Shown: one piece after another, positions 23,836 through 35,180 of the stretch
Position numbering within the stretch: the stretch's first letter is position 1
Layout: each line of letters starts with the position of its first letter
Origin: Takakia lepidozioides
Taxonomy: Eukaryota; Streptophyta; Takakiopsida; Takakiales; Takakiaceae
Direction of reading: 5' to 3'
NCBI GenBank assembly: GCA_030704615.1
Contig: CM060734.1
Coordinates: 27,606,042 to 27,670,041 of the forward strand
Length of the DNA: 64,000 nt
The notes under the pieces: generated by a model
What the model saw: only the letters and a program-made list of their open reading frames with translations
Told to the model about the DNA's origin: nothing
Databases searched by the model: none
Translations under genes and position numbers: made by a program

Positions 23836-26699
23836 ACTCCGTTCGTAACACTGGTGCAGCCAGTGACTGTTCTTGCGGTTCTATATGCAAATCATGCTGC
23901 AGGGGTTTGTCATGGATACCACTGTACCCCTTCAACTTATTTGCATTGACTCTTCCCAGCATTTCTTTGTTAATGGTTTGTAACATGGGGGTGTTGTTAT
24001 CATACATCTTTTGTATGACATAAGGTCCTTTCCATGGTGATTTAAGCTTAGAAGCTTGAATCTTTCCTTTCTTCTGCAACCATAGAACCAAATCCCCCGT
24101 CTTAAAAGTCTTTATCTTGCCTTCATCAAACTGTTCCTTTCGCTTCATCTGAATTCTTGTCATATTATCAGCTGCATCAGCACGTACTTCTTCCACATGG
24201 TATAATTCATGTTTCCTGACCTTGATGGAGTCTTGCAATTCCATTCTTTTTCCCCACTCCGTTCTCATGGTAGGTAACAGGAATTCCACTGGAAGTAAGG
24301 CTTCCATACCATAAACTAATTGGAATGGTGTATACTTAGTTGTGACTTTATATGAAGTCCTGTATGACCACAAAGCTGTCAGCAGCTTTGTATCCCAATC
24401 CGTTCTGTTTGCATTGACTATCTTAGCCAAGATAGTACATAGTATTTTGTTGGTAGCCTCTGCCTGTTACCCTGTGGGTAATATGTTGTACTCTTTCTAT
24501 GCACAATCATAAACTCTTTAGTCAACAACTCAATGGTCTCATTCATGAAGTGACTTCCTTGATCACTGATAAATTCTAAGGGACATCCAAATCGTGTAAG
24601 TATGTTCTCGTACAGGAACCTTGCTGTGGACTTGGCTGTGTTGTCCCTCAAAGCTTTAGCTTCCACCCACTTTGTAGTATAATCAGTGGCTGTAATTATG
24701 TACCTGTTTCGTGTATTCTTGGATGGTGGATTAATTGGTCCAACAAAGTCTAGTCCCCATTTCTGAAATGGTTCCGTAGGCATTGTAGGATGCAAGGCCA
24801 TTCTTCCAGATCTCTGCAAAGGTCCTAGCCTCTGACATTCATCACACTTCTGACAATACTCATGTACATCTTTGAACAAAGTAGGCCACCAGTATCCTGC
24901 GAGTAGTATCTTTCTACTGGTAGTCTCTTCTCCAAAATGACCTCCAGCCACTCCTTTATGAACTTCCTCCAAGACTTTATTTACTTCATGGTGGTACAAG
25001 CATCGTTTTAGTACTCCATCAGGTCCTAACTTATACATTCTGCTTCCTACCATAGTATAAGGTAAAGCTCTGATAGCAATTCTCTTCCTCTGCTCCTTAC
25101 CATAACTAGGTGGGCACTGACCATGAGCAAGGTAGTATCTGATTGGCCACTGCCAATCTAACCATTCATCTGCACTTCCTTGCACCTCCATTACAAATAA
25201 ACTCGCATCAGGTAACTGATCGTCCACTCCTGTGGCGGCCTCTCCTGTTGTTAGTCGTGACAAATGATCTGCCACAAGATGCAAACGGCCAGGCTTGTAA
25301 ATAACCTCGAACTCAAACTCATGCAAGATTATTAACCACCTCGCTATCCTTCCACTTATCAAAGGTTTGTTCACCAGATATATCAGAGCCTGGTGATCCA
25401 CATAAAACATAAACTTTCTTCCCAATAGGTAATGCCTGAATTTCTTGACTGCATAAATCATTGCCAATGCTTCTCTTTCCGTTGTACTATAGTTCCTCTC
25501 AGCACTGTTCATCAATCGGCTAGCATAGTACACAGGTGAATCTATATTTCCTGTAACATTCTGGGCTAACACCGCACCCAACGCTTCTCCTGATGCATCG
25601 CAGTGAACATGAAATACTACATGCCAGTGAGGGTTAATCAGCACAGGTGTAGTTGTTACTGACAGTGTAAGTTCCTCAAACGCCTGTTGACATTCAGCTG
25701 TCCAGGCAAACACTGCATCTTTCTTCAGAAGCTTGCTCAATGGTGCTGCTATTTGTGCATACCTTTTGACAAATCTTCTGTAATAACTGGTTTGCCCAAG
25801 GAATCTCCTTAAACTCTTAACATTCACTGGTGGTGGAGAGACTTTAATGGACTCTGTCTTCCTGGGATCCACAAGAAGTCCCTTCTTACACACAATGTGT
25901 CCCAGAAGCACCCCTGAGTTCACACAGAAAGTACACTTCTCTGGATTCAAGCCCAGACCTCTCATCCTGCATCTGGCCAGGCATAACTCCAATTTATGCA
26001 AGTGCTCATTCTTAGAGCTGTACACACTGAAATCATCCAAGAATACCTGCATGAAATCATCCAGATACTCATGAAAAGATTCACTTATCACTCTCTGAAA
26101 GGTCGCTGGTGCATTACAAAGTCCAAAGGGCATGACTTTGTATGCATAAGCCCCCCAGTCTGTGATGAAAGCTGTTTTCCCTTGGTCTTCTTCTGCCACT
26201 TGCACTTGATTATAACCACTGAAGCCATCCATGAATGAGTACATCTCATGGCCTGCCACAGTGTCTAATACTGCTTCTGTGAATGGCAAAGGGAAAGGAT
26301 CTTTCTTCGTACAAGCATTCAGCTTCTTATAGTTCACACATACTCTTAGTTTGCCATTCTTCTTGGGAACTATAACAATGGGTGACAACCAAGTTGTATA
26401 CTCTATTGGGTATATAAACTTAGCCTCAGCCAACTTCTTTATCTCTTCTCCAACCTTCTGTGCGTAGTTGGGATTCATTCTATACCTCGCCTGCTTGATT
26501 GGTACTGACCCTGGTTCCAGTTCAATCTTATGCTGACAACTTCAGGTGGTATCCCTTTTAGATCCTCATAGCTCCAAGCAAATACATCTCTGTATTTGAT
26601 GAACAAGCTTTTAGCTTCTTCGAAGAATTCCGGCTCCAAATCAGCTCCTACTTTTACCATCCTCGGTTCCTCCTGAGTTCCCACATTTACTTCTCTCAC
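23555..26699 (-). pseudogene. pol (RT, RNase H, integrase) of outer element
   Basis: The longest open stretch is 26478-24418 (686 codons). RT shows FMDGFSGYNQ, then the catalytic FLDDFSVYS at about residue 148. RNase H has HCDASG and the DHQALIYL segment. The integrase has an HHCC zinc region around residues 495-550 (HHEV, GGHFGE, CQKCDEC), GLDFVGP and SDQGSHF. A frameshift near 24467 falls at the PQGN motif just before the expected catalytic Glu, and the C-terminal domain continues in another frame to 23555. A second frameshift near 26530 separates the RT N-terminus. This would be an OTA-type polymerase without a chromodomain, but it is broken here. Confidence 0.92.
23570..23800. repeat. GGCTGTG minisatellite read in two frames
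   Basis: Units of about 30 bp such as GGCTGTGATGCGCTGTGGTA repeat across the pol/extra-ORF overlap. On the minus strand one frame gives TAYHSLPQRI-type repeats ending pol, and another gives TQPITAYHSAS-type repeats starting the next ORF. The CTGTG theme is shared with the LTR minisatellite. Confidence 0.85.
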
Positions 26700-28681
26700 C
26701 GCTCATCAGCTGTGATGGTCCAACCAGTCACCACTTCATCCTTTAAGCTCACGTGGCTGTTCTTCTAGGATTTCTATCTCTCCCTCCTTTTCTTCATGAA
26801 ATGTGGTGGGTAACTGCTGGTTCCTCTTCAATTGGTGTTGCCGACACTACACCACAGCAGATACTCTAAACACAACTTAGGCTTTCCAGCCGCATCTCCG
26901 CAACCTGCTCCCATTCTGGGTGTGCAGCAATAGGGTAGCTTCCTGCTCCTCATCCGTCCTCCTCTCAGTCATACTCTCTGACTCCTCGAGGTCTTATTGT
27001 AGCAGGTAATCTACTAGATTTCTTTGTGGTAATTTGTATCTCGTGCATCCCATTATGCACAGTTAGTAACTGAGAATTCCAGTCATGGAATAACCCTGGC
27101 CTGTTTCAGCCACGGACGTCCCAATAATAAGGAGTAAGCCTTCCTGACTTCATCCATTTTTAATACAGTTACTGTGATAATAAAAGTCATTTTCTGTATC
27201 TGTATCTTAACTCCTATTATTAATCCCAATGGCTGTACATTCTTTTTGATCTGCCATTGTTACTGTAAATGGGGCTGGTTCATGTTACTTAGACCAAGCT
27301 TTCCTAATTGGTCTGTCATTGCTATTTACTCCAGAACCACCATCTATCAGTACATCAGTTAGTTATGTGCTTCCAATTCTCAATTGGATTACTGGCATAG
27401 AATCATCAAAGTCCTGACTGCGTTCTCGCCCTTCCGGCTTCACATTATAACTGGTCACCTTGCTGTTAAGGTCTGTGTTTCCTGTCTCTTGGGGCAATTC
27501 GATTGATTGCCTGATACAGCCTGTGCCTACAATAAGGTGCCCACAGCTATAGCTGTCCAATGGTAATTTCTGCTTGGTCTGACATATTACTGCCGACAAA
27601 GTCTCTTCATTACTTGCATGTCTGCATCTTTTTTTTTCCTTTCTTCCTCACTCCCTTCTTTTTCTCTCCGACTCAGAGGAATTGCCACAGGAATATCAGT
27701 ACTCTTTTGCATTTCCCTGATAGTATCTGCCACTTCCTGTGCAGTTCCTTCTCATCTTTCCAAGTATCTCTTCATCTTCAGGCATATCATTGCCACTGTC
27801 CATTCTCATCTTCTTCCTCTTCTACTGGAGTATTATTTGGGCTTTACTTCTTGTTACTATCATTGTACTTACTTCTGGTACAACACATGGCCCTAACCAT
27901 GTGAGCTGCCACCACTGGGCCCTCATTCACAGGAGCTCTCATCTCATTCGGTGTCTTATCCAGAATGAACAGGCTGCCTTGCAATGTCCTGGATGTTTTA
28001 ACAATAGTAACATAGCTCTTCACCATTGGGTCCTCGCCCTTGGTCTGTTCTTGGATTATTTCTATAATCCTGATCCCGGGCTGGTAATTCCCCTTGGATT
28101 ACCCTGATAGTTGCCTCTGGAATTTCCTTGGTAATCCCTCTTGAATTACCTCTCCCTTCCATGCCATTGTTATAACCACCAGCCTACCATAGTGGTCTTG
28201 ATCATTATTTCTTCTTGGCTGGGCTGCACCTGATGCACTTACTTGGAATAGGTTCTCTTGCAGCTGTCCTTCTGTTGTAGTAACAATCTCAGTAGAATGG
28301 TATCCATTTTACAGATAGGACAGTGTTTCTCTTCATGTGGCTTCTGTTGGTGGTATGCCTTCATTCTGCACTTTGCACACCATACACCCTTCCTCCAATG
28401 TGTTCAGCCTCTGTGGCATACTTCTTCAAGATTCTTCCAATTTTTTTTCATAGGCTCCTTCTTCAATTCTCCTTTCTCTACTCTTTCTTTTAGTTCTTGC
28501 TCTTATTCATCTGACTCATCCTCAGAGTCATCACTCTTTTTTCTCTCTCCTGAGCATTCCCAATTGCTCAATTCTGTTCGAAGTTTCAAATGCCTCCTCC
28601 ACTGTATTATGGGGTACATATCACTTTCTTTGTAACTCGTCTTAATCCACTCACAAACCAAGTCTTCTGTAAACCGGGTGG
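26700..28681 (-). pseudogene. gag 3' part and protease remnant of outer element
   Basis: Minus strand, heavily frameshifted. Readable pieces in order are FTEDLVCEWIKTSY (gag continuation at the insertion point), a Cys/His stretch with CMVCK and KHCPICK near 28300-28400 that may be a zinc knuckle, and a retropepsin-like segment near 27340-27370 with VLIDGGSGVN followed by LLGRPWLKQAR near 27100. The D-G-G-S-G variant of the protease active site is familiar in some plant gypsy elements. Numerous stops make this copy non-coding here. Confidence 0.55.
28677..28681. repeat. target-site duplication of inner element, left (GGGTG)
   Basis: GGGTG (CGGGTG if one counts the preceding C) recurs at 40563-40567. 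Joining the flanks across it restores an uninterrupted gag reading frame of the outer element. Confidence 0.85.
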
Positions 28682-28682
28682 T

Positions 28683-29027
28683 GTCAGTTAAATAAGCACA
28701 GTGTGAAAACAGCTAGAATAAAACTAGTTATTTGTATTTAACACTTGGATTTAGGTCAAGTGTTAAATCAGGTGTCAAGTTTAGTTTGACACCTGGTCCG
28801 TCTTATCTTCACGAGAGAGGCAGTCGCGCGGCTCATCTTTCTCGAGTTGAGCCTGCGCGACCGAGCTCCTGCATCGTTTAGGATTGAGAGTGCTTATGAT
28901 GGGAGTGTAGGTTGTTGTGGGGTGGATGGAGTCCCATAGCTGGGGTGCCCTGGCTCGACTACTATTTCAAAGAGTGATGGTTTTGGTTTCATGCTTTGCA
29001 TCGTGTGTGTCCTTAGCTTTCTTATCA
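28683..29027 (+). repeat. left LTR core of inner element
   Basis: 345 bp, TGTCAGTTAAATAAG to TTTCTTATCA, matching 40128-40474. Apart from a 4-bp gap, the differences I can see are lengths of short homopolymers. It lacks the 88-bp block that flanks the right copy, and no convincing primer-binding site follows at 29028. Confidence 0.85.
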
Positions 29028-29872
29028 CTCGAGAGAAGATGAGCTTGCATCTGTGAGTGCCAGAGGTGAGTTAGTTTTAGCACTTGTGGTTTTTGTTTGA
29101 AAGAGAGAGAGACGGGGGCTCTATGTTGGTTAAAACTTGAGCTGCAGGTTTCTCTGGTAGATTCTAGCCTTGCGAGATCATCAACTTGTCGTTGGTTTTC
29201 CTATGCCTGCCCCTAGTTTGCATGTGATCGAAGGCCTTCCTATGTCGGAGGCACCGGTGGTTCTTTACGCATATATCAAGGGTCTCCACTCCGAAAGGCA
29301 GATGCGCTTTGTTGGATAAGTGATCCGGCGGCATTAGTTCGTCAGGTTCACAGTGTCATCGGCGACGAGCTTGCCTTACGCAGGTGTGTGGTTAAAAACA
29401 GTGCTATCAGGCCAGTAATCCAGGGAATCAACACACGAAGCTTCTGGACTGTGGCTCTCTCCTGAGAAGGGGCTGCTGGGGAAGCCAACGTCATAGCTGA
29501 GCGCACATTCCAACTGGGTGCTTGGGTTGAGCCCTCCAGCAACGATGCTGACGAGGATGTACAGGCTAGAATGGGCAGGGAGCTCCATCGGCTGGTCCTA
29601 AGTATAAAGCAAGAAATTGAAGCTGTTTTTCTTCCCTGCTCTCTTGTTCGCAAAAGCCTGACCTTCATCGTCCCCTATGCGCAGATGTGATCACAGAGGC
29701 TTGGATACTAAGTATCTGCAGCAGCAATGGATGCCATTAGATTTCCCGTTGCCATGGCACTGGACGACGAGGGCCCTTGCAGCAACTACAGAATCAGACA
29801 ATGATAATTTGTGGTGACTTGTCAGCTCCACCAAGCTTGCTAAAGCTCTCCTATGTGCTCTGGCCACCGTTG
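29028..29872. other. leader of inner element, unassigned
   Basis: Between the left LTR core and the VTE3 pseudogene. It holds short frames only, such as minus-strand 29588-29376 starting MELPAHSSLYILVS, which I do not recognise. It may be further captured or retroposed host sequence. Confidence 0.5.
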
Positions 29873-30690
29873 CTCCTGTGGAGGTCCATCTGCTGTGGTT
29901 CTAGAGTATCCTCCTGCATGTCCTCCGCCCAAATGCCCAGGGTTTATGATATGGTCGTACAATACAGACACTAAGCTGTAAAACCAGAATGCCTCCTGCT
30001 TGTGCTGGATGAACCGCAGCTGCGACGCAGGCCTTGAGACGCTTTGGTCTGCACTGACAGCCCGCAATCAGAAGATCGCTACTGTTTCTCCTTCTGCTCA
30101 CATGCGCTCCAGTTCTTGGCTTATAATTGCCCGTGAGCAACAAGCCTGTCGAGCTAACTATGTAAGCATGATGATGAGCTCAAACCTGCAGGATATCCGA
30201 GAGCGAAGCCTTTGTTGTTGTCCACAACTGTCACCGGCTTCCACTGCCATTGCAACGATGGTGCGGCCATCCTTGCAGCCATTGCCATCGCTGAACAAAA
30301 CCAATTCAAAAACAGCCTACTTACTTCAGATTTGCCTCGATGATCCTACCTTGGTGGTGGTAGATGTTGGTGGCGGCACGGGATTCGCCACATTGGGATT
30401 GAAAAACTGTGGATGCCAAGAATGTGAGCATTCTGGATCAATCTCCTCACCAGCTTGCTAAAGCAAGGAGAGAAGGCACTCTCAAGGAGTGCAGATTAGT
30501 GAAGGGGATGCAGAGGACTTGCCGTTCGCGACCGACTACGCGGGATCAATATGTGTCTGCATGAAGCATTGAGTACTGGTCAGATCCACAGCATGGTATC
30601 AGGGAGGCAGTCGAGTTGAAGTGCAGGCTGCCGGTAATCTCCCTCCATGCGAGCTGGAACTTACGGGAAACGACCTGAGAGTCAGCAATG
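29873..30690 (+). pseudogene. VTE3: VTE3-like (MPBQ/MSBQ methyltransferase) pseudogene, 5' half inverted
   Basis: VTE3 is the inner-envelope plastid methyltransferase of tocopherol and plastoquinone synthesis. On the minus strand, 30034-29931 encodes RFIQHKQEAFWFY and YDHIINPGH, and a shifted frame continues with WAEDMQEDTLEP. The next part of the protein is on the plus strand: VVVDVGGGTGF (SAM-binding motif I) near 30355, then ILDQSPHQLAKA and GDAEDLPF, and GIREAV near 30600, with frame breaks. The C-terminal membrane region is absent. An A16 tract follows at 30908-30923. A reversed 5' half, contiguous coding segments and a poly(A) suggest LINE-mediated retroposition with twin priming. It is not functional. 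Confidence 0.8.
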
Positions 30691-30907
30691 ATCAGTATGT
30701 GGGACGGACACTGAACAACAAATGCAGCTGAGGGATGACGAAGCGGCAACGCGGTCCATCATGGAGGAGAAGCCGATCGGAGTCCAACAAATCGAGCTGC
30801 TCCGTGGTAATGGCGAGGCGACCCCAAAACAACAGAGAACTACATGAACATGTTCGGAACCGTAGATAACTGGGAACAGTTTTTAATGGTGAGAACGTTT
30901 TGGCGTT

Positions 30908-30923
30908 AAAAAAAAAAAAAAAA
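30908..30923 (+). other. A16 tract, possible retroposition tail
   Basis: Sixteen A residues about 220 bp after the last recognisable VTE3 sequence. 30690-30907 between them is unassigned, so the link to the pseudogene is inferred. Confidence 0.5.
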
Positions 30924-31180
30924 CCTTTCTTTGATCTAATTAAATGATTTAGAGCCAAATGGTCATATCTTTGTCAAATGGACTCTGTTTGACTCAGTTT
31001 TTGGGGGAATAGCTGCAGAAAGGGGAAATCTACCTACCTAGACCTGGTTTCTGTTTTTGGGACTCTGCTAAAAATCTATGGAATTTTTAGAGTGTGAGTG
31101 TGCCATAAAAGATCCACAATCCTGTCTCTAGAACCTGTGCTGGTCTATATGAGAGACAAATCTGTGGATGTACTCCTTGC

Positions 31181-31642
31181 ATGGCTGGGGGAAATGAGGA
31201 CGTAATTGAAGGGCAGGTCTCTTCTCTTAGCCTGTGCACACAAGGGGACAGGATTTATGTTTCCCAAGGAACTCAGACTGATTTGAGTGGAGAACAGTTG
31301 GACGAGTTGATTGCATACTGGGAGTCAGGCATTAGCAGTAGACAACAGACTGCTGTAGTTGGCATTGAGGGCCTCAATATCGCCTTGGACAGTCAGAACT
31401 CTGTTGGAGCCAGCAGTTCTGCAGCTGTAGGTGAAATACCAAAGTGGGTGGAAGCTAGGCTTGGAACACAGCCAAAGACAGCCCGGGGACCAAGGTGTTC
31501 AGCCACAAGGCCGTGGTGTACTGGAGCAGAGGAGCAGGAGCTACACAAGTTTGTGCAATCAGACATGGTTGCAGCCGGATACGCTCTGCACAGGGCAACC
31601 ACGAGCGGGGGTTCATCAGCAATGACATGTTGTTGTGCGTGA
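31181..31642 (+). CDS. leader ORF of inner element, unknown
   Basis: An ATG-initiated frame of 153 codons. The first ~110 residues have ordinary composition (for example YVSQGTQTDLSGEQLDELIAYW). The last part looks out of frame, so the true ORF probably shifts near 31490. Placed before gag, it could be a leader protein of the element or part of a longer gag. No domain recognised. Confidence 0.35.
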   Translation: MAGGNEDVIEGQVSSLSLCTQGDRIYVSQGTQTDLSGEQLDELIAYWESGISSRQQTAVVGIEGLNIALDSQNSVGASSSAAVGEIPKWVEARLGTQPKTARGPRCSATRPWCTGAEEQELHKFVQSDMVAAGYALHRATTSGGSSAMTCCCA

Positions 31643-32448
31643 AGGAGATGCAGTCATTCGCAATGAGGACACCCGCAACCGTCTCAAAGCTTTCGAGTTG
31701 AGAGACTATCAGACCCTACCTTTGTTTTCTTTAGTGTTCAGTGAGCGGGAGATAGGGGAGTATTGCTTTTGTCTCTACCTGGCAGAAAGAGGAGGAGGGT
31801 TGGTTAGAGCGAGCTACTGTAGCTTGGGACAAGGTTAGTGGCAGGTTTCTGGACATAGATATATACCTCCTACACCTTACCATCATGCAGAGCGAGGCAC
31901 TTTGAGAGAAGTCTGGCAGTTGATAGCATAGATCAGATTAGATCTTGCTTGGTCGGGCTTCTATTCTTCCCCTCCATCTCTGTACTATTTTCATTACCTT
32001 GTACTTGTAGTTGCCAAAGCCTCTCTTGGTGGAGGCCAGTCAGTCCGGGGTTTTGGGCTGGGATATTCTGCAGGATCAGCGTGCTGCTGGATTTTGGTGT
32101 GGGGGTGTTGATGTTTTGATTTCTTGTGTTTGGATCCCCCCAACACCTGCATGCTTGACTGTGCGCCATGTTGGTTTTGTGTGGGCGCTTGCTTTCATAG
32201 GGATTAGGCCGGATTTGATCACCGGTCAATCCTAGAGTATGCTGTCGGTGGTGAGGCTGGAGTGATGACCAGCAAGACCACCAGTGTTTCTTCTATGGTG
32301 AGGCTGGGTTGATGACCAGCCAACCATAGGAGTTCTTGCGGTGGATGCAGGTGCAGGTGCCCTGAGCCACTGGGATATGACCCTTTAGACTGCAACAGGT
32401 GCCCACCCGTGTCACTATTAGATTAGTACTAGAGCCTTATAGTGTCAC
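31643..32448. other. leader of inner element before gag
   Basis: No sustained coding signal. 32251-32330 contains two ~45-bp repeats with GTGAGGCTGG and GATGACCAGC. The rest shows nothing I can name. Confidence 0.5.
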
Positions 32449-34305
32449 GTGGAGGAGGTGCACATTGTGAGTGTCATTACGGAGTTACCCAAGGGTTTTG
32501 AGGGGAGTACGGCTACAGGCAGTAACAGTGAGAGTGGGTTCACAAGACGAGGTATTCGGTTCAGACCACCTTCACCGCCACCCTCAATTACTGTAGAGTC
32601 AGACACAGACTCGGAGGCTTCATCAACAGGTGTGCACTTTCATTCGCCATTGTTGTGGGACGACATGGAGGAGATGTATGGAGCTACCAAGGGGCCTCGT
32701 AGGTACTCTGGAGCTGTGGGCACAATCGAGTTGGATGACTTTATCCAGGAGTTCGACAGCTGGTGTGATTTGCAGCAGATGCGCAATCCACATCTATTCA
32801 CCCCATTCATGGCGTGGAAGGGACTGTTCCAGCATTTGGAAGGCCCGCCTATGGACGATTACCACGAGTTCAGGCGAGGACATGAAGCAGAGATTGAGGA
32901 GTGGAGGATGTATTGGTCACCTGACTACATCTCCATTACTCGAGGCATGACGCGACCAGTAGCTGCATCAGTACCAATAGCTCCCACTGCCAGCACTAGT
33001 AGTGGAGCAGGTAGTGCTGGTACTTCTGCAGGTGGTACCAGTTCAGAAGGTGCTACTACTCCTCCTGCCACAGCTACAACACATGTGCCTAGATTCAACC
33101 CGGTGGTGGAGTTCTTCCAGGAGTTGCGGAGGAACTACCAAGGTGTACGGACAGAGAAGCTGCGAAGTTTGCAAGACTTCCAGCGCAAACCCAGTGAGAG
33201 CCTGCGAGAGGCGTACACTCGTATGAGGCGCTTGATAAGTGTGACCCAAGGGGTTACTGAAGCTCAGGCAATCCAGTTTGGTATGGAATTCTGGACAAGG
33301 AGCTCAAGAGAAGGGTGCGAGATGCAACCCTGTTACAAGCAGCCCAACCCACATTAGCAGATGTGTTTCTGCTGGCTGAGCGGATTGAGCTCAACATGGT
33401 GGAGGAGCGAGTTGTTACAATTGGATTTGGTAAGGACATGCCTGTACGGGGCACAGCTGTCAGCCCACAAGCACAAGGGACTGCCCAACAGCGTGGTCAG
33501 GGGGGCAAGGTTGCCCAGCCCAAGTTCCATGGAGCTTACAGGGGACCTCAGGTGCAGAGGCCCGTGGCATCTTTTGCGGGCCAACAGCAACCAGGGGTGA
33601 TATGTTGGACATGTGGAGGACCCCATGTCAAGAGAGATTGCCCAGAGAGTGGCAGAAGGCCGGCACAAGCACAGCCTGCACAGTTGCAGTGTGGGCATTG
33701 TGGCAAGTATGGGCATGTAGATGCCAGTGTTATGACTTGCATCCTGAGTTGCGCCCAGGCCAGTTCCAAGGGAACAATGGTGGTGCCGGGGGCGAGGTGG
33801 ACCAGCCCAAGAGGACGAGGTGGTCGGGCACGAGGTGCAGGCCAAGGGCAAGCTCCACATGGCCAAGGACGCGGAGGTCAAGGTGTTGACCAAGGCATGG
33901 CCAATCGGCTTCAGCAGCTAGAGCAGAGGCTCGCTGCCATGGCTATAGCTCAGGCGGTGGTACCGGCTCCCAGGGGGATGTCCACCTCCTGCTCCTGATG
34001 GAGGAGATATGGGAGGCATGGGATTCATGTGCGGAGCAGCACTACCACTAGAGCAGGTGGAGTCTGCTGCAGCCGTGACTCGAGGAGCAACACGAGTTCC
34101 TGAGCCACGAGGTGCAGAGGTGGAATTGGATCCACAACGTGGGGAGGCAAGCCGTCAGGCAAGGCTGCCTCAGTCATTCACCTTGGCGGAGACAGTGTCA
34201 ACGCCATCCATGGCACCTAGTTCTCGCCCGACTGTTACCGAGGCGGAGGTTACTATGCATTGGGGAGAGCTACCGTGCAGCACTGACACCTACTACCAAG
34301 GCTAG
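32449..34305 (+). CDS. gag of inner element with two zinc knuckles (frameshifted)
   Basis: A TAG lies just upstream at 32440 and the first in-frame ATG is at 32665, but coding-like residues begin near 32449, so the start is uncertain. The capsid-like part has WCDLQQMRNPHLF and FFQELRRNYQG. A frameshift near 33285 moves to the frame with LLQAAQPTLADVFLLAERIE. Two nucleocapsid knuckles follow near 33605 (CWTCGGPHVKRDC, one residue shorter than the classic CCHC spacing) and 33690 (CGHCGKYGHVDA, its last Cys reached after another frameshift). A Gly/Arg-rich tail and RLQQLEQRLAAM helix then follow, with further frame changes to 34305. Confidence 0.75.
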
Positions 34306-35180
34306 TGCAGCCGGGTGTGTATGGGAGCAGCCACCTCTGTGTGTCAAGCCCCACTGTTCTCGGCGACCATGATTGCGACGCCGGGAGTGAGACCAGCTGC
34401 AGTGTTCAGACTAGCAGCAACACTCTGCGAGAGTGGAGAGGTCACTTCATCTTCTGCGGAGTTAGTGGAAGGTGTAGTGGCAGAGGGATCCTCGGATTTG
34501 AGGGTCAAGACTGCCACGGCAGCGCCTGGCAAGCTGCAGCTGCCAGATTGACGGAGCTGCCAGCTAGGCCAGCCTTTGAGCGCGCCATGGTGACACCTGG
34601 AGTTGTCTTGTTAGACAACCAGGGAGGCATTTTCACTTTGAGTGGACCGGCAGGCAAGAAGTACCGGCCACTGCGGGTCTTGTTGGACTCAGGAGCTCAG
34701 CCACTGATGTTGGGCAGAGCTGCTATTGCAGGTTTGGGCCTCATGGAGGCGGATATGGAGCCTTGTCCTTTCCAGATACAGACATCTCTGGGAGGATCAG
34801 AGCAGGCTCGCGGCATGACACGGCATCAGTTGGCTATTAGACTGCAGCCGGATCATCCTGTAGATGGCTCAGTGATGCGAGCCAAGGCCATTGTGACAGA
34901 CGCGGTCTCTTACGATGTCCTTGTTGGTGGGGCAGTGTTATACCCCATGGGCTTCACCCTGGATTTCTGGGAGGAGTCAGCATCCTACAGGCCTGGATGG
35001 CAGTCAGGGGATGGTCGCCGTGCACAGCTCCCTGTGACATTCATTGGGGGTATTGCAGCTGCCCAGCGGGGCAAGATGCCAACACTAGCCGCCTTCACAG
35101 CTGCAGTCAGTGGCCTGGAGAGTTGTGCTGGAAGGCAATGCCCATGCAGAGGATGTGCCACCTCCAGCAGAGCAGGATGA
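34305..35180 (+). CDS. retropepsin-like protease of inner element
   Basis: It cleaves the element polyprotein. The active site is VLLDSGAQPLMLG near 34675, a canonical D-S-G with hydrophobic flanks, followed by a second-lobe-like segment ending YDVLVGGAVLYPMG near 34910-34950, in place of the usual ILG motif. The frame shifts near 35115 into a linker leading to the methyltransferase. The protease sits between gag and the methyltransferase, as in a gag-pro-MT-pol polyprotein. Confidence 0.75.
   Translation: MQPGVYGSSHLCVSSPTVLGDHDCDAGSETSCSVQTSSNTLREWRGHFIFCGVSGRCSGRGILGFEGQDCHGSAWQAAAARLTELPARPAFERAMVTPGVVLLDNQGGIFTLSGPAGKKYRPLRVLLDSGAQPLMLGRAAIAGLGLMEADMEPCPFQIQTSLGGSEQARGMTRHQLAIRLQPDHPVDGSVMRAKAIVTDAVSYDVLVGGAVLYPMGFTLDFWEESASYRPGWQSGDGRRAQLPVTFIGGIAAAQRGKMPTLAAFTAAVSGLESCAGRQCPCRGCATSSRAG

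Noticed and set aside
30592-30606. TGGTATCAGGGAGGC as a tRNA-Met primer-binding site of the inner element
   Set aside because: It lies 1.5 kb inside the left LTR core and falls within the HGIREAV codons of the VTE3 pseudogene, so the match is coincidental.
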